Shown in pieces: positions 1 to 10,600 of a stretch of 15,028 bases of DNA. The stretch comes from Smittium mucronatum (taxonomy: Eukaryota; Kickxellomycota; Harpellomycetes; Harpellales; Legeriomycetaceae), in NCBI GenBank assembly GCA_001953115.1, contig LSSL01001509.1, positions 4,871 to 19,898 on the forward strand, written 5' to 3'. The notes below the pieces were generated by a model. The model worked only from the letters and a program-made list of their open reading frames with translations, was not told the origin of the DNA and searched no databases. How positions within the stretch are numbered: the stretch's first letter is position 1; the number at the start of each line of letters is the position of its first letter. The position numbers were made by a program, and so were the translations under genes.

Positions 1-2
1 GG

Positions 3-21
3 TCCACCGTTCACTGGTGGA
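3..21. repeat. Short 6-bp inverted repeat at the left edge
   Basis: TCCACC (3-8) is complementary to GGTGGA (16-21) around a 7-nt loop, followed by a T-run on the plus strand. It is GC-rich for this window, but it lies inside the span read as LINE coding remnant, so it may be a coincidence of coding sequence. No function can be assigned. Confidence 0.35.
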
Positions 22-719
22 TTTTTGAGTGGTTAATTTTGTTTTATATTTCGATTATTGTGATAGCGGCTTCGTCTTTTTTATTTTTATCTATCCTGCA
101 CCGCCAGTAGCCCAGATTCATATTATGGTCTTGATTGGGAAATTAATGAGGTCGGCTATTCAAAATTTTAAAGTTGGTCACTTGAGATACGCACGATATA
201 GAGCAGTACTAGTTTTTAAAAAAACTTATTTCATCCCCAATTTTGTTCCGACCTGTTCCATTGTAGCATAATTGCCTACATTGGCAACCACTCGGGTATA
301 TTTATCGATTTCGGCTTGGAACGGTTTGAATCTGGCTTCGCTCATGTCAAAGGTATCGCCTCCGTAACAGCCAATAATAATCAAAGCCAAATTTAAAATT
401 TAATTTACAAGTTATTAGGAACTTCAGACCGATTCAAGAAGTTATAACCGCTGTAGCGAACTTTTATGGCCTTTATTTTGTTATTTTTGGTGGCCCCTAA
501 CACGTCCCACTTATTTTTCATATTATTCCCCAAATATGTGTAATCATAAGTTTTTGTGATATATTTGCCTTTTAGTTTCTTGTCAGAAGATGAAGGATCC
601 GAGAAATTCATTAAACCGCAATTATATGCTCAATAATTCATTTTTCATCTCTTCTACCAATCAGTAATGTGATTTAATACTATTTCCATTTCAGTCTCAA
701 ATTCAGCCAATACCACGGC

Positions 720-731
720 GTCGTCTGCAAA
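720..731 (-). other. Reverse transcriptase motif C (FADD) in the LINE relic
   Basis: The minus-strand codons TTT GCA GAC GAC encode Phe-Ala-Asp-Asp, flanked by GLL and AVVLAE. This is the [FY]-x-D-D metal-binding motif of reverse transcriptases and is the single strongest identifier in the window. Both aspartates are intact although the surrounding frame is broken by several stops. Confidence 0.9.
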
Positions 732-1063
732 GAGCAAACCAGATATTCTGTAGGTGATTCCAGAGACAGATATACCTTTTGATTTTTTTTGAACAGATAG
801 TTAAAATAAATCAAAGAAAATTAGTGAGGCTGGATAGTCTTGTAGCAGCCCACATGGGTAGTCTGCAGATGTGGAGACATCATTTCCAATAATAAAATAT
901 AATCGGGTACCTTTACAGACCCCAGATAGCGTTGAGTAACTACCTCATACCCCCAAAAATACCAAATGCCTTCAGTTTGTATAGCAGTGCTGTGTGGGGT
1001 ACTCTGTAGTAGGCTTTGCTATAGCCGATATATTATATATAGATATTTTTCATTTTATTTTTC

Positions 1064-1073
1064 TTCGGCCGAA
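1064..1073. repeat. 10-bp perfect palindrome TTCGGCCGAA
   Basis: This self-complementary decamer has a six-base all-G/C core (CGGCCG) and sits about 30 bp beyond the end of the LINE relic, in DNA that is otherwise nearly all A and T. It could be leftover sequence of the former element or a chance site. It is too short to assign a role. Confidence 0.4.
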
Positions 1074-1423
1074 TATTTTCAAAAATAAAAATTTAATAGA
1101 AAAATGATGGAAAATGAAACATAATTGAGAATCTCAAAAGGACTTTGAGTTTAAAATCATGTGGCTTTATTAGATATGGGTTATATAAACCAAAAAACAA
1201 TAATTAAATCTTTATTTTGACATTATATTTTTTCGTAAGTATATTTTAAACTAAATGTGAAGCCAAAACGAGTTGTGGCCTTTTCTGGTATTCAATATCG
1301 GTTTATTAAAAGGTGAATTATCATTCCAGAACTTTTAAAAGTATCTTTAATCCTTTAAATTAAAAATTGACGTTTTAATTTTGTTGGAAAGTATATATTA
1401 AAAGGAAATGGGTTCTTAAAGTT

Positions 1424-1455
1424 GGTATATTTCAGTTTTTTTTTTGAAATATACC
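1424..1455. repeat. Perfect 10-bp inverted repeat with T-tract loop
   Basis: GGTATATTTC (1424-1433) and GAAATATACC (1446-1455) are exact reverse complements. They enclose a 12-nt loop of AG followed by ten T. Each arm holds three G/C pairs. There is no gene on either side, so a terminator or operator role is not supported. In sequence this AT-rich, several such hairpins are expected by chance. Confidence 0.5.
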
Positions 1456-3353
1456 TATTAAAATTCTTATAAGAATTGTAGCACTAATAATAACACCATT
1501 GAAAAAACTAGATATTATTTCAAATTTAAAAACCTTGGGATTAGACGACCCTCTTATATATGGATATGAATTCTATTAAGGTATTTTTATCACTTTTAAT
1601 AATATAAATCTAATATAAGCACTAATTTACTTTTTGAAAAAATTTGAATCACATAGTTAATAAGGGTGTTAATTTCTTCAAATGATTCAGATTAAATCTC
1701 GCCTGAATCAGTATATTTTCACATGGATGCAATTTTATTTTCATTGACTTCCCTATAAAAATCATAATATTTACTGATATAAACGACTTTTTTATTCTAA
1801 ATAGTATAAAAATGGTCAAAAAAAAGACAATTCTGATTATTTTTTTTGTATTGATATGTTTATAAAAGAAAATTCTTTAATTGCCTTTGAGTTTAATTCC
1901 AAAAAAATTGTAGCAGGCTCATTCCTGAAAATATCTACTTTTACTTTTGAATTCAACTAGATATGTATAAGATTAAATTGATGTGCTCATAAATATAGGG
2001 AAATTCAAATTTATATATACACAAATTTACATTTGAAACATATACAAAAACTTTCCTAGATGATATAAATTTGCAGCATAAACCCAAATCTAGCTCAAAA
2101 ATAAATTAATTTCATGAATTTCTAAAATTAAAAAAGGGAAAATTTGAGTAAAACTTTACAAAAATCAATATAAATTAATTTTATGGGGTATATTTACTGA
2201 TATTTAGTACTAATGATGCCCTAAAAAGGTTTAATCTCACTTTTGTGAGTACAAGTTTGATTGGAAAAATTAAAATTAAAATAATTCATCAGAATATACT
2301 TATAAATTGTGGGAGATGATAGAAATAACTAAAGATGTAATTAAACTAAGCCTTTGTGCCATAATTACATAAAATTACTCCTTATTTAAAATTTTCTGTA
2401 AATATTAAGCATATAGTGTCTTCTTGAAACGAGCTGTATCCTTAGTTTAGATAAGAGTATAAAGTTGTATAATTTAGCGATTGTTAGAATTTAGGAGAGA
2501 TTAAGTTGATAATCAATCAGGGATCGCTATCCTATCTTTATAAGAGGAATTTAAAACCTGTAGGGCTTTATATAAATTTTAATAACCTTTTCGAATAACA
2601 GATTATGCCTCCATTTATTAAATTACCATAAAAGAGTAAAATTCTTTGTATAGTTAACTTGGATTTAATATTTACAGAATTGAAGCTAGTAAAACTAAAG
2701 AGGATTATCAAAAACTCATATTTGAATATACTGATTTTTTCAACATTTTTTTTTATCCGAAAAATTCCGCGTATAATAAATATTTCAATATATTTTATGA
2801 GTTTAATTTACAGCCGAAATTTCTCTTAAAACTATTTTAACTGTTTTAAATAATGTAAATTAATTAAAAACGGGTTTAAAGAATATTTAGAGTTATCAAT
2901 ATTAATGCAATTAAAATGAATACTGAACACGATAGCAGCTGTAGATTTTTTTTAAACACAGTAGTTAGTTATATTTTCATATTATTTTCGACATATAGAA
3001 AAATTTAAGATTTAGAAATTACTCTTTTGAAAGTTGTGAGTTTTCTAGTTAAACAATGTTATATTTAATATATTATTTAGAATTTTTATAAACAGTAAAA
3101 ATGTTTAGACAGAACAAGTATTTAAAACAATAAATTGAAAATCTAAATTTTATTAATTTAAAGTTTAATTCTGTCTTTAAATCGTAAGGAGAAATTTATT
3201 TGCGCGTAAATACCATCTTTCTGTATAAACAGATAGAATCGGATAAATATTTTCTGGAGCCATTGCCGTTTAATTTAAATCCGATAACCTTTATATTTTC
3301 ATTTAGAGTTGAAACGTAAACATAAAATACGCAAATATAGATTTTTAAATGGA

Positions 3354-3378
3354 ATTTTTTCATATTTTATGAAAAAAT
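3354..3378. repeat. 11-bp inverted repeat with 3-nt loop
   Basis: ATTTTTTCATA (3354-3364) pairs exactly with TATGAAAAAAT (3368-3378) around a TTT loop, giving a tight hairpin or cruciform. There is only one G/C pair per arm and no neighbouring gene, so the significance is probably low. Confidence 0.45.
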
Positions 3379-3688
3379 ATTATATAGAAACATAATATGC
3401 AAAAAAAAAAAATCAATTAAAAATCAAAATAATAACTTAATAATAAAAGATTTTTTTTTGAAAAAAATCGAAATTTATATATATATGAGAATTTTGTACC
3501 CATAAGAGTGAATTTTTATATAATTAAGTGATTATTTAGATTTGTAATTTTAACCGTTTAATATATTAAACAAAAATAAATAAATTATATCTTCACCATT
3601 GATTGTATTGATATTTCAAATATAACATTTGATTGATTCAAAAAATTAAAATTCAAACCAAAATTTCAATTTTCATATTTTATAGAGG

Positions 3689-3712
3689 TTTGATTTTGAT
3701 TTTGATTTTTTT
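3689..3712. repeat. Short TTTTGA hexamer array
   Basis: About three consecutive units of TTTTGA (the first missing one T) end in a T7 tract. This looks like a young or decaying microsatellite produced by replication slippage. Confidence 0.6.
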
Positions 3713-6086
3713 CGAATTATCTGGGATAATAATAATCAATTATGTGTAAATTTATTTCTAAATCCCCTAATTTAATTTTAATAATTACTGAAGCCATTTG
3801 TTTCTATTTTTTTATAAGATGTAAATGCAGCTTTTTTTTAATTTACACTTTAAATATAAAAATAATTGGTTTGGTTTGTTATAATTTTCAAAAATAATTA
3901 TAAAAAAACCCCCAGTTTTTAAGTCCTTTAAGAAGCAAAAATTAATCAAATTATTTACTGCAATATAAAGATTTTCCAAGTTTTTTTTTTTATAAAATTA
4001 AACCAGTTATAGAGGTTAGCTTAATATTTTTTTAATAGAAGAAAAAATGTGAGAAATTTTTCGCAGTTAGTTCCAAATTACTAAAATTTCTTACAATTTT
4101 AAAAGCTAAGCTAATGGAATTTGAGATTTTATAGCTGCTTTTATAATTAAGAATTCTTTTGTCTCTAGTAAATCACAAACTATTTTCATATTTCTAATTA
4201 TTTATAGCTTAGATAATATATTAATAACAGATGGATTTATAAGTTTAATTAATATAATTTACTAAAAAAGCAATATTTTTAACAATTATTTTAATAACAA
4301 GCTAAAATAATTACTAATTAACGCAGAATAAATTTAAATAATATACATAATATTAACCAAATTTTAAGTCACAGTTTAATTTTAAGAATTAATTAATTCA
4401 CGGAAATATTATTTATTAATGATGTAATGATCAGTTTAAATTGTATAATATTTTATGATAAAATGATAAACTTGTGATATTAGTTAAACTATGAAAAGAA
4501 GGGAGGGAAAAAATTAGGAAAGTTTAGTCATTCCAACATTGATAAGCTTCCATAATTATATTTTCTCAAGTTTTAAGAAGCAAATTAAAATTCGGAAAGG
4601 TGTAATCTGTTTGGATGACTACGTATTATGTGTATTAAGCTGATTGGGTTATTAAAAATGAATGGTTAAATGATAAAAATCTGAGAAATGGGTTATAATT
4701 GGATTTTTTTTAAAACTGCTGGCGTTTTTTGCATTAACTGAAAAAAAATAATGTTTTGTTCCTAATTAAAACCAGCCAATTTTTTTTTAAAAAGCCCAAT
4801 TAATATTAGGTTTATTTGTTTTAAGCTATAAATTTCATTGTTTATGGGTTTGGATATTATGTTTCTATCTTATTTTAATCTTTAAATGCACTGAATATTG
4901 GTGAGTAAAATTTTTTTAAAAATTTTTTTTTTCTGAATTTAAAAAACTAAATCTGCCAATTTCCAAATTCAGATGCAACAATTAAAGTATGAAATAAAAT
5001 TTCCTTAGTTTAAAGTTTTGAAATTATTTTCAATTCCCAATTTAAATAATTATTAGAGGATTTTTATTAAAGCACTATTAATATTAGGAAAATTCGGATA
5101 CAAATTAGTGAATTCGAACTCGAAAAAATATTTCGAAAAATGAGAATTAAACTCTTAAAAGTTTAATTTTTTTTTTTTTATATAGCTATGTATGCAAAAA
5201 ATTTAATTGTTGAGATACAGATTCAAAAATAAGATTATTTTCCATTTTTTCTCGAAAGATTTTACGCTTTAGAAATTTTTTAAGAAGAAAAAAAATAATG
5301 TTCCTCAATGTAAAAGATTATGTATTTTCTTGAAAATAATTTATTTGTTTGGAATAATTTTTTTCTAAAAAATAAAAAATAAAAATTTGTAAAACTTATT
5401 ACTAGTTAAAAAAGATATGATTTACTGAAGATAACCTTTCTAGGATATGTAAAAAATGTAATTAGACCCGATAAAATAAAAAAAACCCATTTTTGACAAT
5501 TATAACACTAATAATAAATTTTTTTTCAGTTTTATTTACTTTTATTTTTTTTTATGGTAAAAAAAATAATACTGAAGTATCTGTTTTAATTATTAAAATA
5601 CCGAATTTATATAAAAATCAATCAGTGAATACAAAAAATAAAAAACATACAAAAATGAGAAAAAAATATTGATTAAATTCTATTTTTTAAAATTTAAATC
5701 ATCATGTATGCTTATGTGTCTATATATTATAAAATTATGCAAATTTTTTTGCAGTTTTTTTGGAATTGAATAACTTAAATTAAATGGTTAAAATTAATTC
5801 TTTGTTTATATTAGGTAGCTGAAAAATTCTCCCTCATATTATTTACATAAAATATCCACTAAAATTTATTTCAGAAAATATTTTATAATTAAATCACATT
5901 TATCAAATTGAAAAAATGTAAAAATAAAAAATCAAATGCTTCAGGATTTTTAGTTATATATATTCTAATTTGTTTTTTTGAAATAAAGAAGTCTTTATCC
6001 AATAAATAATATTCTTAATATTAGATGGTTTTTAGGATCAAATACAATTTTTTATTCTTTATTCTCTTATAAAAAAATCTACCCTA

Positions 6087-6113
<27 letters not shown>
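6087..6113. repeat. (AT)n dinucleotide microsatellite
   Basis: This is an uninterrupted alternation of A and T for 27 bases (13.5 units), flanked by CCCTA on the left and CATAAAT on the right. It is fully self-complementary and could extrude as a cruciform. It is probably length-polymorphic through slippage. Confidence 0.95.
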
Positions 6114-6117
<4 letters not shown>

Positions 6118-6821
6118 AATACTTTTCCATATTAATTATTTTTGCAGAAAAGTTGATAATGTGTTGAATAGGTCTATAAAAGCTATGAGACATAAATTTA
6201 ATGTGAGCTTATATATTTTTTGGCTATCTGATATATATTTTTGGATAAATTTATTAAAAACGCCATTTACACATTGATTTGATATATTCCAGTTTTATTT
6301 ATGTATATTACATTTCGGTTTTTTACAAAAAAAAAAATTGTCTGATATTCGTGGCGAAAATCTTATTTTCCAGAATCTAATGGTTTTCTCTGATATTTAC
6401 AGATATATTCAGTTATAAATAATATTTTTGTTGTATTCGAATAATTTATCAGATTTTAATTAGTTAAAAATTATAAAAAAATTATTACTACACTCGATTC
6501 AATTTTATAACATATACTTGTATTTCGAAAATCAATAAATTTTAAAGATTAGTATATAAATATTAGATGGATATGTAGTATCATATAAGCAAAAAAAAAT
6601 ACTGGGATTTTTTTATCATTATAAGACCAAATTTAAGATAGAATATCTATGGCTGATATATGATGAGTAAAAAAAATCAATCTTATAATATGAAATAAAA
6701 ATAAGTCAATGAATCTCGAATTTTTTTTTTTGATTATAACCGATAATTGCTTGATAATATGATATTTAAGCTATTGCTAAATAAAAATGATTTTTTAAAA
6801 TACATCTATTTTAGAAAATAA

Positions 6822-6837
6822 GGTACAAAAAAGTACC
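6822..6837. repeat. Small hairpin GGTAC / GTACC
   Basis: GGTAC (6822-6826) and GTACC (6833-6837) flank a loop of six A. The arms are short but three of five pairs are G/C, which is unusual locally. There is no gene nearby to give it a role. Confidence 0.4.
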
Positions 6838-8256
6838 ATGTCTTGAAGAATAAAAATATAACGATTGCAGATAACATAATTAATTGCTTTAATCAATAAC
6901 ATATTTTATAGAAAATGAATAATAATGAATAAAAGTACGAAAAATTATTGCATCTTAAAATATATATATTTTCTCTAGATCTGATTTTATTAAATTTTTA
7001 AAAGGTCATTTTTTCAAAAAAATAATTGGTTTTTACCATTAAGAAATACATTTGTTTATTTAAAAATAATTTCTACATTTTTTAATAATGGAAGTGAGAA
7101 GATTTTAATTTTTTTTATAAATTTATTCATTAATTAAATTTACGAATATAGAGCTATTTATTCTGAAAAAAGAAATTAGCTAATTAATCATAAGCTACGC
7201 TATAACTGGATAGATTTCTCTTGTAAGGATTAGAAATAAACGAAAGAGGCTAATTTTTAATAAAAATATAAGACTTTTTTTCATGGTTTTGTATTTTAAA
7301 AGATCCTTTATTTACAAGTAATTGTAGAATCCGACTTGAGCGAATAATAAAACAGTGCTAATGTACCTATTTTACTTTTTTTCAGACTTAATAAAATCAA
7401 ATGATATTTAGTTATAATTTTTTTTCTGATTTTTGATAATCGCCTCTAAATAAATTTTAAAATAAAATTTAAAGATTTGATTTTTCAGGAACTACTTGTT
7501 TTTTTTGAGACAAAAAAAAATCATCAGTCTATCAAATCAATAATAAAAAAATTGATATGCTTAAATTAAATATACATATCATTTTATTAGGTAAAGCTCA
7601 AGATATTTTGAAATTTCAAATATTAAAAAATATGATGATGTAAAACCATCTTTACTAATACCTATTGAAAAATAATTTAATCATATCAAGCATTTTTTTA
7701 TGCTAATCAAATATTGAATATAAAATAATAAAGATAGTCCATTTTTTTTTAACGAAAGATTTTAAGAGGCTGTGTAATTAACCGAGTTTCAACTACAACT
7801 GAAGCACAAATCGTAATTGAGATTTAATTATTTTATCAATATATTTGATAGATTTATCTATTTTAAGCTTTTTTTATTGCATTATTGAAGAATATATTTC
7901 GAAAAAAACGAAATCTATCTGAAAAAAAAATTATTTGGAAAGGTTTGAACCCAAAATTTGATATTAGATGTTAAAATTGGGTTCTATAAATTTTTTAAAA
8001 AAATAAATTTAAATTTCGTGAATAAGGAATATTATTTCCCAAAGAGAATTTTTTTTGCTGGATAAAAAATTGGATAAAATAAAATTTTATCATCACCACA
8101 CCACACCAATGAAAATGAATAATATTACTTTACGTCATGAATTTTTAATATTTTTTTATATAATTACATTAAAGGATTTTAACTTCAAAATTCCGAATAA
8201 TTTTAAACGATAATATACTAATATATTACCAAATTAGATAAGCTGTAAATTTTTAA

Positions 8257-8292
8257 TATGGAAGTTTAAGCTCTAAAAAAAAACCTTCCATA
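8257..8292. repeat. Imperfect hairpin with 8-bp core arms
   Basis: TATGGAAG (8257-8264) pairs with CTTCCATA (8285-8292). Three further T-A pairs (8265-8267 with 8281-8283) form if the C at 8284 is bulged out. The remaining loop contains AAGCTCTA and an A-run. It could be a decayed inverted repeat or chance. No gene adjoins it. Confidence 0.4.
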
Positions 8293-9210
8293 CAAAAATT
8301 ATAAGTAAATTTTGTTTTTTAAATATTTGGGGAACTAAATAAAAAGTAAAATCAATAAAAAACAATAAATTTTTTAGAAATGGCTTTTAAATAGGAAATT
8401 TTCATCCTAAAGAAAAATAGTTTTTTGTTAGCCCAAAAAATTACGCAAAAAAAAGGATATCTTTATTCTATTTAGATAATAAATTATTATTAATATTAGT
8501 AAAATAGTTTCTTATTGAAAAAAGTTTAATTTTATCTTTACTATCTATTGATTTTCCTATTTTATAGACACCGTTTATTCTAAAGTCTTGTTTTAATAAA
8601 ATGTTACGATAAAAAAAATACAAAACAAACTGGGAAATTAACAATCCTTAGGATTTCACCTGGCATAAAACTTATCTAAATTGAATATTCGCTTTTTTAA
8701 CACAATTTCCCAAATTGATTTTTTATAAATTTTACAAATTTGAAAAAAACATCATTTTAAAATTTAAGGTTATTGGTAAGTCCATAATTGGAACTGAAAA
8801 AAAAAATCTATTGTAACAATGATGGATTATAACTATGGCCAGTTTATTTAAATATTTTTATTTGCTAAATTGTGATTAAATTTTATTGCATCCAATGATA
8901 TACAAAAAAAAAATTTCATTATTTTTATCAAAAGAAACTGAATATTTTATTGAAATGTCAGTATTTATAAACCAAAAAACGATAAAAATACCATTAAATC
9001 ATCAATAATTAAAAAAAATTATAATTTTTGGAACTTTTTAGTGATTTTTAGCTTAAAATTTGATTTAGGCAGCTTTTTACACCCAAGAAATATTTTTGAT
9101 TTATTCTTTAAAACGGGAATTCTTGAAAATATAACAGTTCAAATAAAACATTAATTATTACTAAAAATTCGAATTAAGCATCATATAAGATTGATTTTTG
9201 GGTTAATTTT

Positions 9211-9239
9211 AAATAAAATAAAATAAAATAAAATAAAAT
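9211..9239. repeat. AAATA pentanucleotide array
   Basis: Five perfect tandem copies of AAATA are followed by a partial AAAT copy. This is a microsatellite typical of AT-rich eukaryotic intergenic DNA. Each junction also creates the string AATAAA, which should not be read as a polyadenylation signal here because no transcript is evident upstream. Confidence 0.92.
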
Positions 9240-9724
9240 TGCGATCAAAAAATTGAATTTTTCCTTAATTTCTAAATAGCGATATAGTTTGAAATTTTAA
9301 GAGTTCAAATTCATTTTAAGTGTTATGCAAATTATTCATATTAAGTTTTTCTCGATAAAAAATATTATTTGGTGATGATAAAAGTAAAAAGTAAATTACT
9401 AAGATATATTTCATATATTTTTGAAGTTTCGTCTTAAAATGATGTGCTATTATTAATAAAATATTATGCGATAGTAAAGAATCATACTCAATGATCCCGA
9501 AATATCCACAAAAATAAGACTTTTTATAGTTATATTATTTTTTTAAATCGTAATTTACGATGAAAAAAGTGATCATAAATCTATTTACATAACCAAATAT
9601 ACTTTTAATTGAACATTTTTTGTCTTTTTTCATTTTTTTTAAGATTTTGTAATAGAACCATTAACGCTTCTCGGATTTTTTTATATATTTGATATATATC
9701 AGAATTTTTTTGGGCAAAAATACT

Positions 9725-9744
9725 AAAAAAGCTTAAGCTTTTTT
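9725..9744. repeat. Perfect 20-bp palindrome with GCTTAAGC centre
   Basis: A6-GCTTAAGC-T6 is exactly self-complementary over 20 bases, with no spacer. The outermost flanks (T at 9724, C at 9745) do not extend it. It could form a cruciform or a symmetric protein-binding site, but there is no neighbouring gene and no second copy was noticed. Confidence 0.6.
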
Positions 9745-9949
9745 CGAATTTATTCCAGTTACTTCATAGAATTTTTTTTTTGCGATATCACAACAAAATT
9801 AGTAAAAAATCATCTCATATTTATATCAAATAACCGTCCTAAATGAACAAATTATTTAAAAAAAAAACCTTTTTATTTCATATTTTATTAAATAAAAAAG
9901 TTGTTCAGCTTCTTAAACAGCCGTGTATTTTAAGGTAAAATCGGTTGTG

Positions 9950-9975
9950 TTTTTTTTTTCATTTCATTTCATTTC
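9950..9975. repeat. T10 tract with ATTTC pentamer array
   Basis: A run of ten T and one C is followed by three perfect ATTTC units, so the array may have grown from a TTTTC unit at the end of the T-tract. This is a slippage-type microsatellite with all pyrimidines on one strand apart from one A per unit. Confidence 0.75.
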
Positions 9976-10284
9976 GGATACCTCCAAATATTTTTTATAT
10001 TTAACAATATTTAAGTAAATATTACTCTTGATTGAATAGAATAATATATAATAACATTTTCTAAAATATAAAAGCGTTTTGAAAGCAATTTTAAACGGTA
10101 TAACTATTAAAACATATTTTTTTCATGGTATAAATCATAAATTATAAATTTGATGTTTGATGTAAAGATAATTTTCAGAATAAATTTTCAAGTTTGAATC
10201 ATAATTATATGTAAAATAAAAAAATTGGAACTTTTTTTTGAATAAAAAATATTTTTAGAAAAATTTAATCTCCTATAAAATTTA

Positions 10285-10600
10285 TGCTCCAAATAATGGT
10301 GTAGATGTGAAACATAACCACATAGCAGAACTTCGCTAGACCATAGAATCATTCCTATTAAAAATTATTCCGCATTAAGTTATATATTTTTTTACCACAT
10401 ATTTTTTACCACATATTTTTTACCAAAACAGCTCAAACTGTGTCCATGCAATACTTCTTGTAATATCTTGGGCGGATTTTATTTAAAAAACGAAAATTTG
10501 AGTTTATAGTTATAAGCTTAAAAATTTAAGGGTAGAACAAAAAGCCCCCATTTCAAAGATAAAGGGGATACACATTGCCATTCTCGTCTCAATTAAATTA
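10285..10600. other. Patch of higher sequence complexity, no gene identified
   Basis: This stretch has visibly more C and G and fewer homopolymers than its surroundings, with strings such as ATAGCAGAACTTCGCTAGACC, CTTGGGCGGA and AAAGCCCCCA split by a tandem repeat. One plus-strand frame is open for 63 codons (10318-10506) but has no ATG, and its translation resembles nothing I recognise. It may be a much-decayed relic of an inserted element or gene. That is inference from composition only. Confidence 0.25.
10388..10424. repeat. 14-bp tandem repeat, about 2.6 copies
   Basis: The unit TTTTTTACCACATA occurs twice in full, followed by a partial third copy TTTTTTACC. The copies are identical, so the duplication is recent or maintained. 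It is a minisatellite-like array inside the more complex patch. Three ACC triplets recur every 14 bases. Confidence 0.88.

Larger units (their letters stand above)
1..1032 (-). pseudogene. Decayed non-LTR retrotransposon (LINE) reverse transcriptase, C-terminal part
   Basis: In life this would be the element-encoded reverse transcriptase that copies LINE RNA into nicked target DNA. Read right to left, the minus strand gives three collinear frame segments. Segment A (1032 to about 920) has a motif-A region, GYSKAYYRVPH, then LLYKLKAFGI. Segment B (about 920-405) has GLLQDYPAS, then the motif-C core GLLFADDAVVLAE at about 701-740, then CGLMNF and YTYLGNNM. Segment C (about 400-1) has IIGCYGGDTFDMSEAR, KPFQAEIDKYTRVVANVG and, beyond several stops, LINFPIK and IWATGG. 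The order matches the palm, thumb and C-terminal extension of fungal-type LINE proteins as I remember them. There are 12 in-frame stops (tops at 942, 803, 656, 647, 632, 407, 228, 180, 162, 120, 93, 57) and two frameshifts (near 920 and 400). The first catalytic Asp appears to be Gly. The longest ATG-initiated open piece is 405-611 (68 codons), and its ATG is internal, not a real start. The 3' end lies beyond the left edge. Class is confident; exact clade is not. Confidence 0.88.
1033..6086. other. AT-rich gene desert, left block
   Basis: This is about 5 kb of very AT-rich DNA with dense homopolymers, for example A12 at 3401-3412 and T13 at 5167-5179. Stop codons are frequent in all six frames, and I found no open frame with recognisable protein sequence, no splice-bounded exon series and no tRNA or rRNA. 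Contents that can be pointed to are a GC-containing palindrome at 1064-1073, a 10-bp-arm hairpin at 1424-1455, a TTTTGA short array at 3689-3712 and an 11-bp-arm hairpin at 3354-3378. The block begins where the LINE similarity stops, with a clear drop in G+C. I see nothing else in it. Confidence 0.75.
6114..9210. other. AT-rich gene desert, middle block
   Basis: About 3.1 kb of AT-rich sequence with no supportable gene. It contains T and A homopolymers (for example T11 at 6721-6731), a small hairpin GGTAC-A6-GTACC at 6822-6837, and an imperfect hairpin at 8257-8292. A short pyrimidine- and C-rich patch, CACCACACCACACC, lies near 8094-8107. Stops occur throughout all six frames. I see nothing else. 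Confidence 0.75.

Noticed and set aside
29..271. 80-codon plus-strand open reading frame
   Set aside because: It lies wholly antisense to the LINE relic, where the minus-strand translation gives recognisable LINE C-terminal sequence. The plus-strand product is low-complexity and resembles nothing known to me.
405..611. 68-codon minus-strand open reading frame as an independent small gene
   Set aside because: Its sequence continues the reverse transcriptase read upstream (CGLMNF spans its ATG) and the downstream segment resumes after one frameshift, so it is one open fragment of the pseudogene.
7941..7953. GGTTTGAACCC as a tRNA B box
   Set aside because: It only partly matches the B-box consensus, and no A box, acceptor stem or anticodon arm can be drawn around it.
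9211..9239. Repeated AATAAA strings as polyadenylation signals
   Set aside because: They arise from a pentamer microsatellite with no upstream coding sequence, and AATAAA is common by chance throughout this DNA.
10318..10506. 63-codon open stretch on the plus strand
   Set aside because: It has no ATG and includes the tandem repeat, and at this base composition several open stretches of this length are expected by chance in 15 kb over six frames.
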